Position numbers and translations under genes: made by a program. DNA of 64,000 nucleotides from Alteromonadaceae bacterium (GTDB taxonomy: Bacteria > Pseudomonadota > Gammaproteobacteria > Enterobacterales > Alteromonadaceae), in contig JALZUE010000019.1 of assembly GCA_023301705.1 (NCBI GenBank), forward strand, positions 1-64,000. Direction: 5' to 3'. The first letter of the stretch is position 1. The number at the start of each line of letters is the position of its first letter. Shown here piece after piece: positions 10,818 to 21,330 of the stretch. The notes beneath the pieces were generated by a model. That model made no database searches, was not told where the DNA came from, and worked only from the letters and a program-made list of their open reading frames with translations.

Positions 10818-12419
10818 CTAAAAAACCCTTTTTAAAGGAGCTTGAATTAGCTCAGGAAACAATGAATAACTTACAAAAAAAGCTAATATAAAAATTAACA
10901 GAATATTTGATGTAATGAATAATAATGTTTTACGCTTTTGCCATTTTTTTAGATTCATATTTTCAGCTGCTGATACAACACCCAAAATTGGAATCCCTGT
11001 TGCTTTAGATAGTTGACTAGAAGACGTTACTACTGGGTTAATTTGGCTAAATAAAAATGATAAGCCAATACCAGCAGCAAAACCAAAGACAGTAATTCCG
11101 GCAAAGTACAATGTATGCTTCGAACCAATAGGTTTTGTTGGTACCTGTGGAGCTTCTAATACTTTAAATTCAATCTTATTGGTGTTTTCACTCGCTACTT
11201 GAGCAAGTGATGCGGTTTCTTTACGGTTGAGTATTAATGTATATTTCTTTTTAATGACTTCATAATCGCGGTTTAAAGCTGTAAATTCGGCTTCAATTTC
11301 AGGTACCGTATGAATAAGATTTTGTAAGTTGTCTACTTTCGTTTGAAAGCTTTGAACACGAACCCTTAATGAAACAGCTTGGTTTTCTAATTGATTCACC
11401 TGTATTTGCATTTCTTGTAAAATTGGGTTGCTTGAAATTGTTCGGCTTCCTAAAGCATCATTTGTATTTTCATTGGCTAACGAAGCATAATATGTATCAA
11501 TTTCTTGTTTACGTAATTTTTTTAAATGTGCTTGTAACCGCTGAGCTTCTATTACATCAGGGTGTTTATCAGTAAATTTTAGTAGTAAGGTATCTAATCG
11601 TAAATCAAGAGCTTCAATACGCTTATCATAAGTAGTTTCAACACGGTCATTATTTTCAATGTTATCCGAAATTGTACTTGGTTGTGTTGAGCTATTTGCT
11701 AATTGTTCACGAGCTGAAACTAATTGTGTTTCTAATTCTTGTAGTTCTAATTTTGCTTGTGCTAAACGTTGCTTTTCAGCTTTTAATTCGGCGTAATACC
11801 CACCAGCACCAGGTAAAATATCATTATATTTTTGCTTATAAATAGTCACTTTTGATTCGGCTTCTGATAAACGTCTTTCATACTCACGTATTTGTTCATC
11901 TAAAAACTCTTGAGCTGAATCATTATCTTGCCTATCTTCACCTAATGTATTTTCAATAAAGACAGTTAAAGCGGCTTGAACAACTTTTTGTGTGATCTCT
12001 GGATCTGTAGCAGTATAAGAAATATTAAAAAAATTAGCACCTTTACCTCTTGAAAGTGATATTTTTATTTTGGTTCGTAAATTAGCTATAATATTTTCAA
12101 ACTTTTCAGGAGTATTAGCATTAATATCAAGATCGGTCATGCGAGCGATACGCTCTAAGTTAGTTCTAATCAATAAGGTTTTGGTCATTAATGAAATTTG
12201 GTTTTTAGGGTTCGTTTCAATAGTCAAACCACGTAATAACGGGCGTAAAATTGATTGTGTATCTGCGTGAACCCTTGCCGATGATTTATATATATCTGGC
12301 ATTTGAGCAACCCAAAACCAACCAACAGGACATATTAACCACGTCGCTATAATGATATAACGACGCTTTAACCATATACCTTTTAGGTAATCTAGTACTT
12401 GTTCTAATACTTCTTGCAT
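10818..12419 (-). CDS. XrtA system polysaccharide chain-length determinant (Wzz-like, TIGR03007-type)
   Basis: Two terminal TM segments, long coiled-coil, 'PQVPTKPIGSKHTLYFAG' Wzz motif. Confidence 0.92.
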   Translation of the reverse strand: MQEVLEQVLDYLKGIWLKRRYIIIATWLICPVGWFWVAQMPDIYKSSARVHADTQSILRPLLRGLTIETNPKNQISLMTKTLLIRTNLERIARMTDLDINANTPEKFENIIANLRTKIKISLSRGKGANFFNISYTATDPEITQKVVQAALTVFIENTLGEDRQDNDSAQEFLDEQIREYERRLSEAESKVTIYKQKYNDILPGAGGYYAELKAEKQRLAQAKLELQELETQLVSAREQLANSSTQPSTISDNIENNDRVETTYDKRIEALDLRLDTLLLKFTDKHPDVIEAQRLQAHLKKLRKQEIDTYYASLANENTNDALGSRTISSNPILQEMQIQVNQLENQAVSLRVRVQSFQTKVDNLQNLIHTVPEIEAEFTALNRDYEVIKKKYTLILNRKETASLAQVASENTNKIEFKVLEAPQVPTKPIGSKHTLYFAGITVFGFAAGIGLSFLFSQINPVVTSSSQLSKATGIPILGVVSAAENMNLKKWQKRKTLLFITSNILLIFILAFFVSYSLFPELIQAPLKRVF

Positions 12420-12442
12420 TATTTGCCTCTAAAAAGCGCTAA

Positions 12443-13087
12443 TTAAAACCATGTTTCAGGAATGATAATAATATCGCCTGGTAACATATCTACATTTGCT
12501 GAAATATCACCATTTTTTATTAAGTCAGTTATATAAACAGAATATTGTACTTGTTTACCGTTTTCTATACGAATAAGTGAGGCAGAGTTTCCATTAGCAA
12601 ACTCGGTTAAACCACCTACTTCAACCATCACATCGAGTAATGTCATATTTTCAGTATAACTAATTGATTGCGGCTCTTGGGCTTCACCCACAATGCGAAT
12701 TTGCTCACTAAATGGTCCAACAAATCGTGATACTGTAATAGTAACAATAGGATCTCGTAGGTAGGTACTTAAAATCTTTTCAAATTCACGAGCAAGTTGT
12801 GTTGGGGTCTTACCTGATACAGGTACATCTTCAACTAATGATGTTGTTATCTTGCCATCAGGTCTAACCGTAAAATTGCCTGATACTTCAGGGTTACGCC
12901 ATACAAAAATGTTTAAGCTATCACCTGGACCTACAAGGTATTCATATGAAGATATATCTTTTGTTGATGATGGGTGTAGTGTCGCAGACGGAAGAGTTGG
13001 CCCGGTATTACTACATGCATTGATTAATATGCTGGTAAAAAATAAAAAAACAATTTTTATTTTTTTATTATAAATACTTTTTATCAT
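12443..13087 (-). CDS. XrtA/PEP-CTERM system exopolysaccharide export lipoprotein (Wza-like)
   Basis: Lipobox LINAC; poly_export domain YLVGPGDSLNIFVWRNPEVSG; SLBB-like region; MLPGDIIIIPETWF. Confidence 0.93.
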   Translation of the reverse strand: MIKSIYNKKIKIVFLFFTSILINACSNTGPTLPSATLHPSSTKDISSYEYLVGPGDSLNIFVWRNPEVSGNFTVRPDGKITTSLVEDVPVSGKTPTQLAREFEKILSTYLRDPIVTITVSRFVGPFSEQIRIVGEAQEPQSISYTENMTLLDVMVEVGGLTEFANGNSASLIRIENGKQVQYSVYITDLIKNGDISANVDMLPGDIIIIPETWF

Positions 13088-13316
13088 GGCTATATCCTAA
13101 GCTTAAAAAGGAGTTTAAGTTAATTACTGATACAAAATAACAGATTGGCTATTATTTTGACATATTAATATGCTAATTTGATTATGAAAACATTGTTTAT
13201 TATTTCATAATAATATCCGTATAAGCATAGCTATTCTTTACTTTTGTTCAAATATTTCGTCTAATAAGCGATGACTTTTTATAGTCTCATTTTTTTATTA
13301 AGGAATTGTAGTTGTA

Positions 13317-14723
13317 ATGTCGAATCCAAAATATCGTGATGTTTCGTCAGGGAGTAAATATCTTGTAATATTAGAACTCTTTGTTTTAGCAACTACTCTA
13401 TATTCAACATTTTATTTAAACGATTACTTTTCGTTTATAAAGAACGTTGATACTCCCCAAAATATACTCGCTGTTTATGCCATTAGTTTTTCGCTAGTTA
13501 TTCAACTTTCTGCGTTGGCACTGGGGTTATATAACTCAAAGTTACGCGAAGGAATACGAGGAGTTATGCGTCGATTACTTGTATCGGTAGCGGTAGCCTT
13601 TTTCTTTTTAGCACTCATTAACCCTTTTTATGGTGATAAGGCATTATCTATAGAGTTGTTAGCTGTAAATGCATTAGCTTCTTTTATAGTGATTGCTCTT
13701 TTACGTACTATTGTCGTTCGTATCGGTTTTTTTGGCTTAAACAAACGTAAAGTTCTTATCATAGGAGCTGGTAATAGAGCTTCAATTATTGAACGACGTA
13801 TGCGAAGAGATGTTGATAGACAACACTTTGATTTACATGGTTTTGTTATATCCAATGGTGACTGTAAAGATACAGGCATTAAAAATGAAAACTGTATTGA
13901 TTTAGATGTACCTTTAGTGACTTATGTACTTGAGCATGACATTGATGAAATTGTGATAGCAAATGACGAACGACGAAATAGCTTACCTGTAGATGATCTT
14001 TTTGCGTGTAAAGTTAAAGGCGTAAATATCATAGAGTTATTAGACTTTATTGAGCGTGAAACTGGGCAGATAGCTGTTGATCTAATCTATCCAAGCTGGC
14101 TTATTTATTCAACAGGATTTGCTTCAACTCATGAATTACGTGATGCCTTAGACTGGATTTTCAATGCATCAATTGCCATCGTATTATTTATTTTTACGGC
14201 GCCAATTATGTTGTTAACTATGATTATTATGAAGCTTGATGAAGGAATGAAGGCACCCATTTTTTATTGTCAAGAGCGAGTAGGTTTAGACGGTGAAAGT
14301 TTTAGTATTGTAAAGTTTCGTTCAATGCGTGTTGATGCAGAAAAGAATGGAGCACAAATGGCAAGCGAAAATGATGATAGAACAACGCGTATTGGTCATT
14401 TTTTAAGAAAATACAGAATTGATGAATTACCGCAAATTTATAACGTGTTACGTGGTGAAATGGGGTTTGTTGGTCCTAGACCTGAACGACCAGAGTTTGT
14501 TCAGGGTTTGATCAAATCGTTACCTTATTATAACGAACGTCATAATGTTAAACCGGGTTTAACAGGTTGGGCTCAATTAAAGTACCCTTATGGAGCATCT
14601 GAAGCTGATTCACTTGAAAAGTTGAAGTTTGATTTGTACTACATTAAACATAGAAGTTTTCAATTAGATTTATTAATTCTTATTAGAACAGTTGAAATTG
14701 TATTATTTGGTAAAGGGCGTTAG
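13317..14723 (+). CDS. XrtA/PEP-CTERM-associated undecaprenyl-phosphate sugar transferase (TIGR03013-type)
   Basis: N-terminal TMs, Rossmann-like GAGNRAS, C-terminal FYCQERVGLDGESFSIVKFRSM and DELPQIYNVLRGEMGFVGPRPERPEF. Confidence 0.94.
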   Translation: MSNPKYRDVSSGSKYLVILELFVLATTLYSTFYLNDYFSFIKNVDTPQNILAVYAISFSLVIQLSALALGLYNSKLREGIRGVMRRLLVSVAVAFFFLALINPFYGDKALSIELLAVNALASFIVIALLRTIVVRIGFFGLNKRKVLIIGAGNRASIIERRMRRDVDRQHFDLHGFVISNGDCKDTGIKNENCIDLDVPLVTYVLEHDIDEIVIANDERRNSLPVDDLFACKVKGVNIIELLDFIERETGQIAVDLIYPSWLIYSTGFASTHELRDALDWIFNASIAIVLFIFTAPIMLLTMIIMKLDEGMKAPIFYCQERVGLDGESFSIVKFRSMRVDAEKNGAQMASENDDRTTRIGHFLRKYRIDELPQIYNVLRGEMGFVGPRPERPEFVQGLIKSLPYYNERHNVKPGLTGWAQLKYPYGASEADSLEKLKFDLYYIKHRSFQLDLLILIRTVEIVLFGKGR

Positions 14724-14730
14724 TAATTGT

Positions 14731-15618
14731 ATGGCTGAAATTAAAACTAAATCATCAATTATTAATGCTATGACTGTTGACGTAGAAGACTATTTTCATG
14801 TGTCAGCATTTGAAAATATAATTACACCTAAAGACTGGTTTTCTTGTCAACCAACAGTTGATTATAATACACGTAAAATACTTGATCTTTTTGCTAAACA
14901 TAATACAAAAGGGACTTTCTTTATTTTAGGTTGGGTTGCAAAAGCTTTTCCTGAATTAATTGCAGAAATTGCAAATCAAGGTCATGAAGTCGCTAGCCAT
15001 GGTATGAATCATCGTAGGGCTAGTACTCAAACATATGATGAATTAAAAGAAGATATTCAGTCAAGTATTAGCCTATTAGAAGATATAACTAGTCAAAAAG
15101 TATTAGGGTATCGTGCACCAAGCTTTTCAATTGGTAAACAGAATGAATGGGCATTTGAGCTTTTAGTAGAATTAGGTATTTTATATAGTTCAAGTACTTA
15201 TCCTATTGAACATGACTTATACGGAACGCCTGATTGGCCTCGTTTTGTTCATACACGTAAAGAAGGTATTATTGAAATACCTGTGCCTACGATACAAGAT
15301 AAAGGTGTAAATACGGGTATTGGTGGCGGAGGATACTTTAGGTTATATCCTTATTGGCTTTCTAATAAGCGTATTAATCAATATTTATCTACAGAGTCTG
15401 CGCCTTATAGTTTTTATTTTCACCCTTGGGAAATTGATCCTAATCAACCGCGAGTCAAAAAAGCATCGTTTAAGTCTAAGTTTAGGCATTATATTAACTT
15501 AGGACGAATGGAAGGGAAAATTGAACGGTTGTTAATTGATTACCATTGGTCGACCATGGCTGATGTTTATTTAGATGGAACTGACATTAAAGCAAGTTTG
15601 TTAAGAGAACCAAGCTAA
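14731..15618 (+). CDS. XrtA system polysaccharide deacetylase (TIGR03006/DUF3473 type); start re-set to 14731
   Basis: MTVDVEDYFHVSAFE, GTFFILGWVA, EVASHGMNHR, GYRAPSFSI, FYFHPWEIDP. Confidence 0.93.
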   Translation: MAEIKTKSSIINAMTVDVEDYFHVSAFENIITPKDWFSCQPTVDYNTRKILDLFAKHNTKGTFFILGWVAKAFPELIAEIANQGHEVASHGMNHRRASTQTYDELKEDIQSSISLLEDITSQKVLGYRAPSFSIGKQNEWAFELLVELGILYSSSTYPIEHDLYGTPDWPRFVHTRKEGIIEIPVPTIQDKGVNTGIGGGGYFRLYPYWLSNKRINQYLSTESAPYSFYFHPWEIDPNQPRVKKASFKSKFRHYINLGRMEGKIERLLIDYHWSTMADVYLDGTDIKASLLREPS

Positions 15619-17150
15619 TGAATCAGTGGCTAAACAAATTTTCTTTGATGTTAGTGTTAGCCTTAAGTTCGTGGTTTTTAGTTTTTTATCAGGGTATTGT
15701 AACCGCAGCCAATATTTGGGTAATTTCAGATATTTATAATCACTGCTTACTTGTTTTACCCTTCAGTTTATATTGTATTTATCGCAAACGTCACCTATTA
15801 CATTATTCAGATCTAAAGCCTTCTCTACTGCCTTTACTGCCTTTGAGCGTTATTTTATTTGTACAAGTATTTGCGACTATTGGCGACATTAATATTTTTA
15901 TGCACATTGCTACTTTTAGTGCATTACCCCTAATTATTTGGCTATGCGTAGGACACCGCATCGCTAGAATTTTAGCCTTTCCTTTATTCTTTATATTATT
16001 TGCTATTCCTATTGGTGATGAATTAATTCCTTACTTACAAGAGTTAACAACAGATATTGCAGTGCCTTTGTTACAGCTTTCTAATGTGCCTATTTATCGT
16101 AATGGTTTATATTTAGACATACCTGAAGGGCGCTTTTTAGTGGCCGAAGCATGCTCAGGTATTAGTTTTTTAATTAGCTCAATTGTTTTTGGTTTTTTAT
16201 ATGCTTATATTTCATTTTCATCGATAAAAAAACGTATCATATTTATTGCTGTTTCTATTATTGTACCTATTTTGGCTAATGCTATTCGTGTTTATGGAAT
16301 TGTCCTAACCGGACATTTAACTGATATGAAACATGCTGTTGGTGCTGATCATCTAATTTATGGTGGTGTGTTTTATACAATAGTATTATTTATTTTAATT
16401 GTTATTGGTGAAAAGTTTCGTGATAAAAATTACTCTATTTCTGATGGTCAAACATCAAGAAGTTATTTAAACGGAACTAAACCAGGTTTGTTCAAGCTAT
16501 ATATACCTATCAGCTTATTGATAGGAGCAATGATAATTCAACAAGCTTGGTTATATAACATTTCAAATATTAATACGCCAATATTTACAATACCTAAATC
16601 CGCTTTATTATCAAATGTTAATCGAGAAATACGTTATCAAGATGAGAAAATACCTGATTGGAATGCAAAGTTTAATGACAGTGATATTGAAGTTACTGGC
16701 GCGATAACTACGCCATTTATTTCAATTAGCCCTGTTAATGATAACTCTGCAATTATTAATACATTTATTTCATATTATTCAGGCACCGGAGCTGAACTTA
16801 TATCGTCAGCACATCGTTTGTTCGATACTAACAAGTGGGCTCAAGTTTCCAGTAAAAATAGAATCATTAACCAACAGCCAGTAACGTTATCATATATTGC
16901 ATCAGCTAAAGGGCAGCACCGTTATTTATTACATTGGTATGAGATAAATGGTAAACATTTCAATAGCACGCGTAATGCTAAGCTTTATCAAGCCTATTTA
17001 TCATTATTAGGTCAACAGGCTAGTGGTGTGAAGGTTATACTAACCACTAATTCACAAGAGCTTACCGAAAAAGCATTTGTCATGTTTGTTAATGATAATA
17101 TCGATGCTATACGATATAACTTATATACGGCACTACAAAAAAATTCATAA
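15618..17150 (+). CDS. xrtA: Exosortase A fused to C-terminal EpsI domain
   Basis: Multi-TM with catalytic EACSGISF, NAIRVYG, DHLIYGGVFY (Cys-Arg-His); C-terminal EpsI-like extension. Confidence 0.94.
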   Translation: MNQWLNKFSLMLVLALSSWFLVFYQGIVTAANIWVISDIYNHCLLVLPFSLYCIYRKRHLLHYSDLKPSLLPLLPLSVILFVQVFATIGDINIFMHIATFSALPLIIWLCVGHRIARILAFPLFFILFAIPIGDELIPYLQELTTDIAVPLLQLSNVPIYRNGLYLDIPEGRFLVAEACSGISFLISSIVFGFLYAYISFSSIKKRIIFIAVSIIVPILANAIRVYGIVLTGHLTDMKHAVGADHLIYGGVFYTIVLFILIVIGEKFRDKNYSISDGQTSRSYLNGTKPGLFKLYIPISLLIGAMIIQQAWLYNISNINTPIFTIPKSALLSNVNREIRYQDEKIPDWNAKFNDSDIEVTGAITTPFISISPVNDNSAIINTFISYYSGTGAELISSAHRLFDTNKWAQVSSKNRIINQQPVTLSYIASAKGQHRYLLHWYEINGKHFNSTRNAKLYQAYLSLLGQQASGVKVILTTNSQELTEKAFVMFVNDNIDAIRYNLYTALQKNS

Positions 17151-18013
17151 TGAAGCAGTTTCCTGGCCTTATTAATTCAATTTTAACGTATATTCAATTA
17201 CATGACGTAAAAGGTAAATACCGTTTTTATTTAATAACGCGTCAGCTTTTTAAACATTTCGTTTTACGTTATCAAGTAGGTAAAAAAACGTTTTATGTAC
17301 CTTATGATCAGTGGTGTTTTTGGTGTCATTATGGGCCTAACAATTACTATTTAGATGAAATGTTACCGTTTGCTAACATGATCAATCAAAAGCTATCAAC
17401 CTTTGATTTTATTGATTTAGGTGCCGATATAGGCACTGTTTCGGCATTAATGAAAAAACATTGTCAGGCTTTTAATCAGGTTATTGCGGTAGAACCTAAC
17501 CCATCATCATTTAATATTTTACAACAAAACTTAATGCAAAACGCATGGGTATTTAATTGTGCGGTTTCTGACTTTAATGGCCATTGTCAGTTTAATATGA
17601 AATCACAGCAAAGCAGTGATCATGAAGGTTATATCGACCCTTTTCAAATAGGTAAAACACCTGTCTACAGCTTAGATACACTAATTGAAGAAAAGCATAT
17701 TATACTTGCTGATGAAGTCGTCATTAAAATAGATGTTGAAGGGCAAGAACAGGCGGTATTCAAAGGGGCAAAACACACCATTCAAACCGCTAAAAAAGTA
17801 ATGGTATTACTTGAACTACACCCTGATACATTAAAGCGAGATAAATTAACGCCTGAATTAATTTTTCAACAAGCGAACCAGTTAGCAAATTTTACTTGGT
17901 TTGTTCCCCTGTTAAATAATGCTCAAGTAGACATAAATCAAAAGTTTTTTGAGCAATTTCCTTTACAGCAATATGATGTTATTGGTTATGCTGATAATAC
18001 AAAGCTGTATTAA
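17150..18013 (+). CDS. FkbM-family methyltransferase
   Basis: FIDLGADIGTVSALM, VIAVEPNPSSFNILQQNL, VVIKIDVEGQEQAVFKGA. Confidence 0.9.
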   Translation: MKQFPGLINSILTYIQLHDVKGKYRFYLITRQLFKHFVLRYQVGKKTFYVPYDQWCFWCHYGPNNYYLDEMLPFANMINQKLSTFDFIDLGADIGTVSALMKKHCQAFNQVIAVEPNPSSFNILQQNLMQNAWVFNCAVSDFNGHCQFNMKSQQSSDHEGYIDPFQIGKTPVYSLDTLIEEKHIILADEVVIKIDVEGQEQAVFKGAKHTIQTAKKVMVLLELHPDTLKRDKLTPELIFQQANQLANFTWFVPLLNNAQVDINQKFFEQFPLQQYDVIGYADNTKLY

Positions 18014-18035
18014 AAACACTATTAACGTTCCATTA

Positions 18036-19277
18036 TTATTCAATTGAATTGATAGTATTAATGTACTTCGCTAGTTTATTTATTAATGCTTTTTTAGCGG
18101 TTAATTTATCTGTGGTGTTATTAAGTAAAACAGCTTGAGCATTATTACGTTTAGTTATTCGTTTGTTGGTTAAGTTATTAGCAATTAGCACATTACTTGA
18201 CTGTTTAAATCGATACTCTATTGCACTGCGGTAAGCATGTTCAAGTACCACTATATTATGAGTAATATTTGTTTCTGGGCTATTTTCTACAATAATGCCG
18301 ACATCAGCATAAGGGTGTGTATTATTAATATGATAAATAATATTATGCTCAATGGTGCCGCCTAAATTACCAAAACGTAAGTTGTCTGTTTTGATTTTTT
18401 TAGACGGGTTATACATACCAAAACCGATACCTCTATCAGAATTAATAATAATATTATTCGTGACTTGGTTATATTCTGTATTGTTCCATATATGAATTGC
18501 ATGCTCTGCAATATGCTTGCTTGGGCTTGCTATGTTTTCAAATAAGTTATTGTTAATCTTCCAATATTGAATACCATGAGCATCAATACCACCAATGTAA
18601 TAGTTGGGGCCTACATCATTAGTATAGCGAAAAAAGCTATTTTCAATAACACCATAAGATGAAAAGTTATCAGGGCGTTTCTGTAAATCATAAGTTACTT
18701 TTAGTAATTGTTCATAACCATTTTGTAAAACGCAATTATGTATTTTGGGAGCATTTGCTTTATTTTCACCTGCTATTTGAATTAAATGGTTTGGTGAGTC
18801 TTGTAGTGTAACGCCGCTAAGTAAAAAGTTTGAGCCTGAAACCCGCATAAGGTTGTCAACACGTTTACTTGCTTTCATACCCCTGCCAACAATGACTGTT
18901 TTAAACGGATTATCTGACGTGGCAGTAATGCTAATGTTATTTGCTGTAACAAATAAGGTTGAAGGTGGGGTATAGGTGCCTTTAGCTAAACGAATATGGG
19001 TATTTCCTTGTTTATTCGCCTGTTTTAATGCATATACTAACTCTTGTGTATTACGTACTAATAGTTGATGCTGGGCCTCTACAACAGGCAACGCAGTCAA
19101 CCTAGAAAGAAAAAGCGCGTCGGTACTAATAGTTAAAGGCGTTTGGGTAGTACCTTTTAATGATAAAGCCTGCGTAGCTTGAGCTGGTAATAAGACTATG
19201 ATTAAAACAACAGTAAAAACTACGAATATACAAAAACGTTTAGTGTTAAGCGTTGTAATAAATAACCAAGAAAACAT
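18036..19277 (-). CDS. Secreted right-handed parallel beta-helix repeat protein
   Basis: N-terminal hydrophobic signal; repeated N-rich turns (NNLFENIAS, NQVTNNIIINSDRG, NITHNIVVLEHA, NVLIANNLT). Confidence 0.8.
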   Translation of the reverse strand: MFSWLFITTLNTKRFCIFVVFTVVLIIVLLPAQATQALSLKGTTQTPLTISTDALFLSRLTALPVVEAQHQLLVRNTQELVYALKQANKQGNTHIRLAKGTYTPPSTLFVTANNISITATSDNPFKTVIVGRGMKASKRVDNLMRVSGSNFLLSGVTLQDSPNHLIQIAGENKANAPKIHNCVLQNGYEQLLKVTYDLQKRPDNFSSYGVIENSFFRYTNDVGPNYYIGGIDAHGIQYWKINNNLFENIASPSKHIAEHAIHIWNNTEYNQVTNNIIINSDRGIGFGMYNPSKKIKTDNLRFGNLGGTIEHNIIYHINNTHPYADVGIIVENSPETNITHNIVVLEHAYRSAIEYRFKQSSNVLIANNLTNKRITKRNNAQAVLLNNTTDKLTAKKALINKLAKYINTINSIE

Positions 19278-19293
19278 AATTTTTCACCTTTAA

Positions 19294-19902
19294 TTATGTC
19301 GCAATATTATCGCTATTACGCGTACCTATTACTTTAGCTGGGTTACCAGCAACAATGGCATAATCAGGTACATCGTTAATAACAACAGAGCCTGCTGCAA
19401 CTACACAATGATTACCTATATTTGCCATTATTAAAGCACAATTACCTAACCAGCAGTCATCACCAATGTTAACTTGTTCGAAAGTACCACCTTGATCTTT
19501 AATTGGAACGCTTAAGTCATTAAAATTATGCTGACCTTTGCCACTCATAATATGTACACCACTACCAATTAACGTATCGCTACCGATAGTGCATTTTCCA
19601 ATATTACATTGTGGGCCAATATAAGTATTTTGATGAATACGGGTACTTCGCTGTGAAAATAATGTGCCGAAGCCAATCACAACATTAGGGTGGCAATAAT
19701 TCATAGTAAAACGATAAAAACCAGTACGAAAAAGACTACCTACTTTACCTGGTGACAAACTTAAAAATTGAGAAAAACTAGCAAACAACGCATCACCTTT
19801 AAATACTATGCTGAATACATAATAAAGAAGAGTGACTGGTGATATTAATACGGCAAATACGCAGAATATTATCGTTTTTAATGTGTTTTTTAATGCGTGC
19901 AT
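19294..19902 (-). CDS. Hexapeptide-repeat (LbetaH) acyltransferase
   Basis: IGPQCNIGKCTIGSDTLIGSGVHI...IGDDCWLGNCALIMANIGNHCVVAAGSVVINDVPDYAIVAGNPAKVIG. Confidence 0.9.
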   Translation of the reverse strand: MHALKNTLKTIIFCVFAVLISPVTLLYYVFSIVFKGDALFASFSQFLSLSPGKVGSLFRTGFYRFTMNYCHPNVVIGFGTLFSQRSTRIHQNTYIGPQCNIGKCTIGSDTLIGSGVHIMSGKGQHNFNDLSVPIKDQGGTFEQVNIGDDCWLGNCALIMANIGNHCVVAAGSVVINDVPDYAIVAGNPAKVIGTRNSDNIAT

Positions 19903-19943
19903 AACAACCTTGTTATTTATTATTTAATGACAGTTAATGAGTA

Positions 19944-21206
19944 TTAAGTTTGTTCAATAATCGCTTGTAAAGGGGCTAACTTACCTTGCCATGAATATTC
20001 GTCATTAATTAGGGTTAATGCATTATTAATTAATAATGTTGAAAGTGCTTTATCTACCGTTAAACGTTGTATTTGTTCTAAAAATTGCGCAGGTGTATCA
20101 GCCAGTAAAATATGCTCATCATTTTTACATTCAATACCTTCAGCACCCATAGGTGTTGATATAACAGGCAAACCACAAGCAAACGCTTGTAATACTTTAT
20201 TTTGTACACCTCTTGCTAGCCTAAAAGGAGCAACAAAGTAATCAGCCTTATGATAAAAAGGTAATATTTCATCAACAAAACCGGTGATAGTAATGCCATT
20301 ATATTTTTTCAAATGCATGACCGCAGCATTAGGGTTCATACCAGCAATAATAAACTCAGCATTAGGGTATGTTGTTATTATAGTTGGCCAGCACTGTTCA
20401 ACAAACCACACTACCGCATCTACATTCGGTTTGTAGTCCATTACACCGGTAAAAATGAACACAGGAGCATCATTTTGAACTGGCGTTGTTGCAGGGTAAA
20501 ACTCTTCGGTATTCATACCATTACCTAAAGTATGAATGTTATTCATAGTGTTTTTAGGTGATGAATTAGACGCTGCAATATAATCGTTAGTGTGTTGCTT
20601 AAATAAATTAACTTCAGCATCAGCAATAAAGAAACCAGCATCAAATTCTTTTTGTATTTTTCGCTCGTATGCAGCAATTAATTTAGCTTCTCGCTGATAT
20701 ACCCATTTCATAGGAATACTTGCTTTGCTTGCATACTGCTGCCATTTGTCTGAGTCTAAATCCATGTAATCAAGTAGTAGTTTTGGCTGCTTTGTTAGCA
20801 AGTTTAGTACTTGGCTATTGAAAATATATTTAGCAACCGCAGAGCTCGTACATAAAATGGCATCGTAGTGATTATTCTCTATTGCTGAATCAACTTTTTG
20901 TTGTAAGCGCTTACTATAAAAATTAGCAACACTTAACGATTCATTTTTGGCTAAGCCAGTTAATAATCTTAATGGTTTAGATGGTAATTGCACATATTCA
21001 CATGAAAAATTAGGTAGTTGCTTGAGTTGTTCGCAATCAGTGATTTCTTGTTCACTTTCAATTGGTGCAATCACATCAATAGAATGACCTAAATCGGCTA
21101 AAAACTTAGCTTGATTGAACGAGCGTATTTTTTCACCTTTATTTGCAGGGTAAGGAATGCGCTGTGCAATAAATAATATTTTTAACGTGGTGATAACAAT
21201 ATTCAA
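19944..21206 (-). CDS. XrtA/PEP-CTERM system glycosyltransferase (TIGR03087-type, GT4)
   Basis: ILFIAQRIPYPANKGEKIRSFN, LPFYHKADYFVAPFRLARGVQNKVLQAFACGLPVISTPMGAEGI. Confidence 0.9.
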   Translation of the reverse strand: MNIVITTLKILFIAQRIPYPANKGEKIRSFNQAKFLADLGHSIDVIAPIESEQEITDCEQLKQLPNFSCEYVQLPSKPLRLLTGLAKNESLSVANFYSKRLQQKVDSAIENNHYDAILCTSSAVAKYIFNSQVLNLLTKQPKLLLDYMDLDSDKWQQYASKASIPMKWVYQREAKLIAAYERKIQKEFDAGFFIADAEVNLFKQHTNDYIAASNSSPKNTMNNIHTLGNGMNTEEFYPATTPVQNDAPVFIFTGVMDYKPNVDAVVWFVEQCWPTIITTYPNAEFIIAGMNPNAAVMHLKKYNGITITGFVDEILPFYHKADYFVAPFRLARGVQNKVLQAFACGLPVISTPMGAEGIECKNDEHILLADTPAQFLEQIQRLTVDKALSTLLINNALTLINDEYSWQGKLAPLQAIIEQT

Positions 21207-21330
21207 CTATGTGTAGTTATTTGTTGTTAGCTTACCTTAAAATTGTATATATTTAAATTTAAGTTGTTAGGTTATTGTGCTTTAATTTAGCCTTTATATT
21301 TTATGATTTTCCTTATGAAGAGCGACATGT

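Noticed and set aside
13146-13161. Possible sigma-54 element TGGCTATTATTTTGAC upstream of the sugar transferase
   Set aside because: The -12 dinucleotide is GA rather than GC, and it lies about 155 bp from the start codon; too weak
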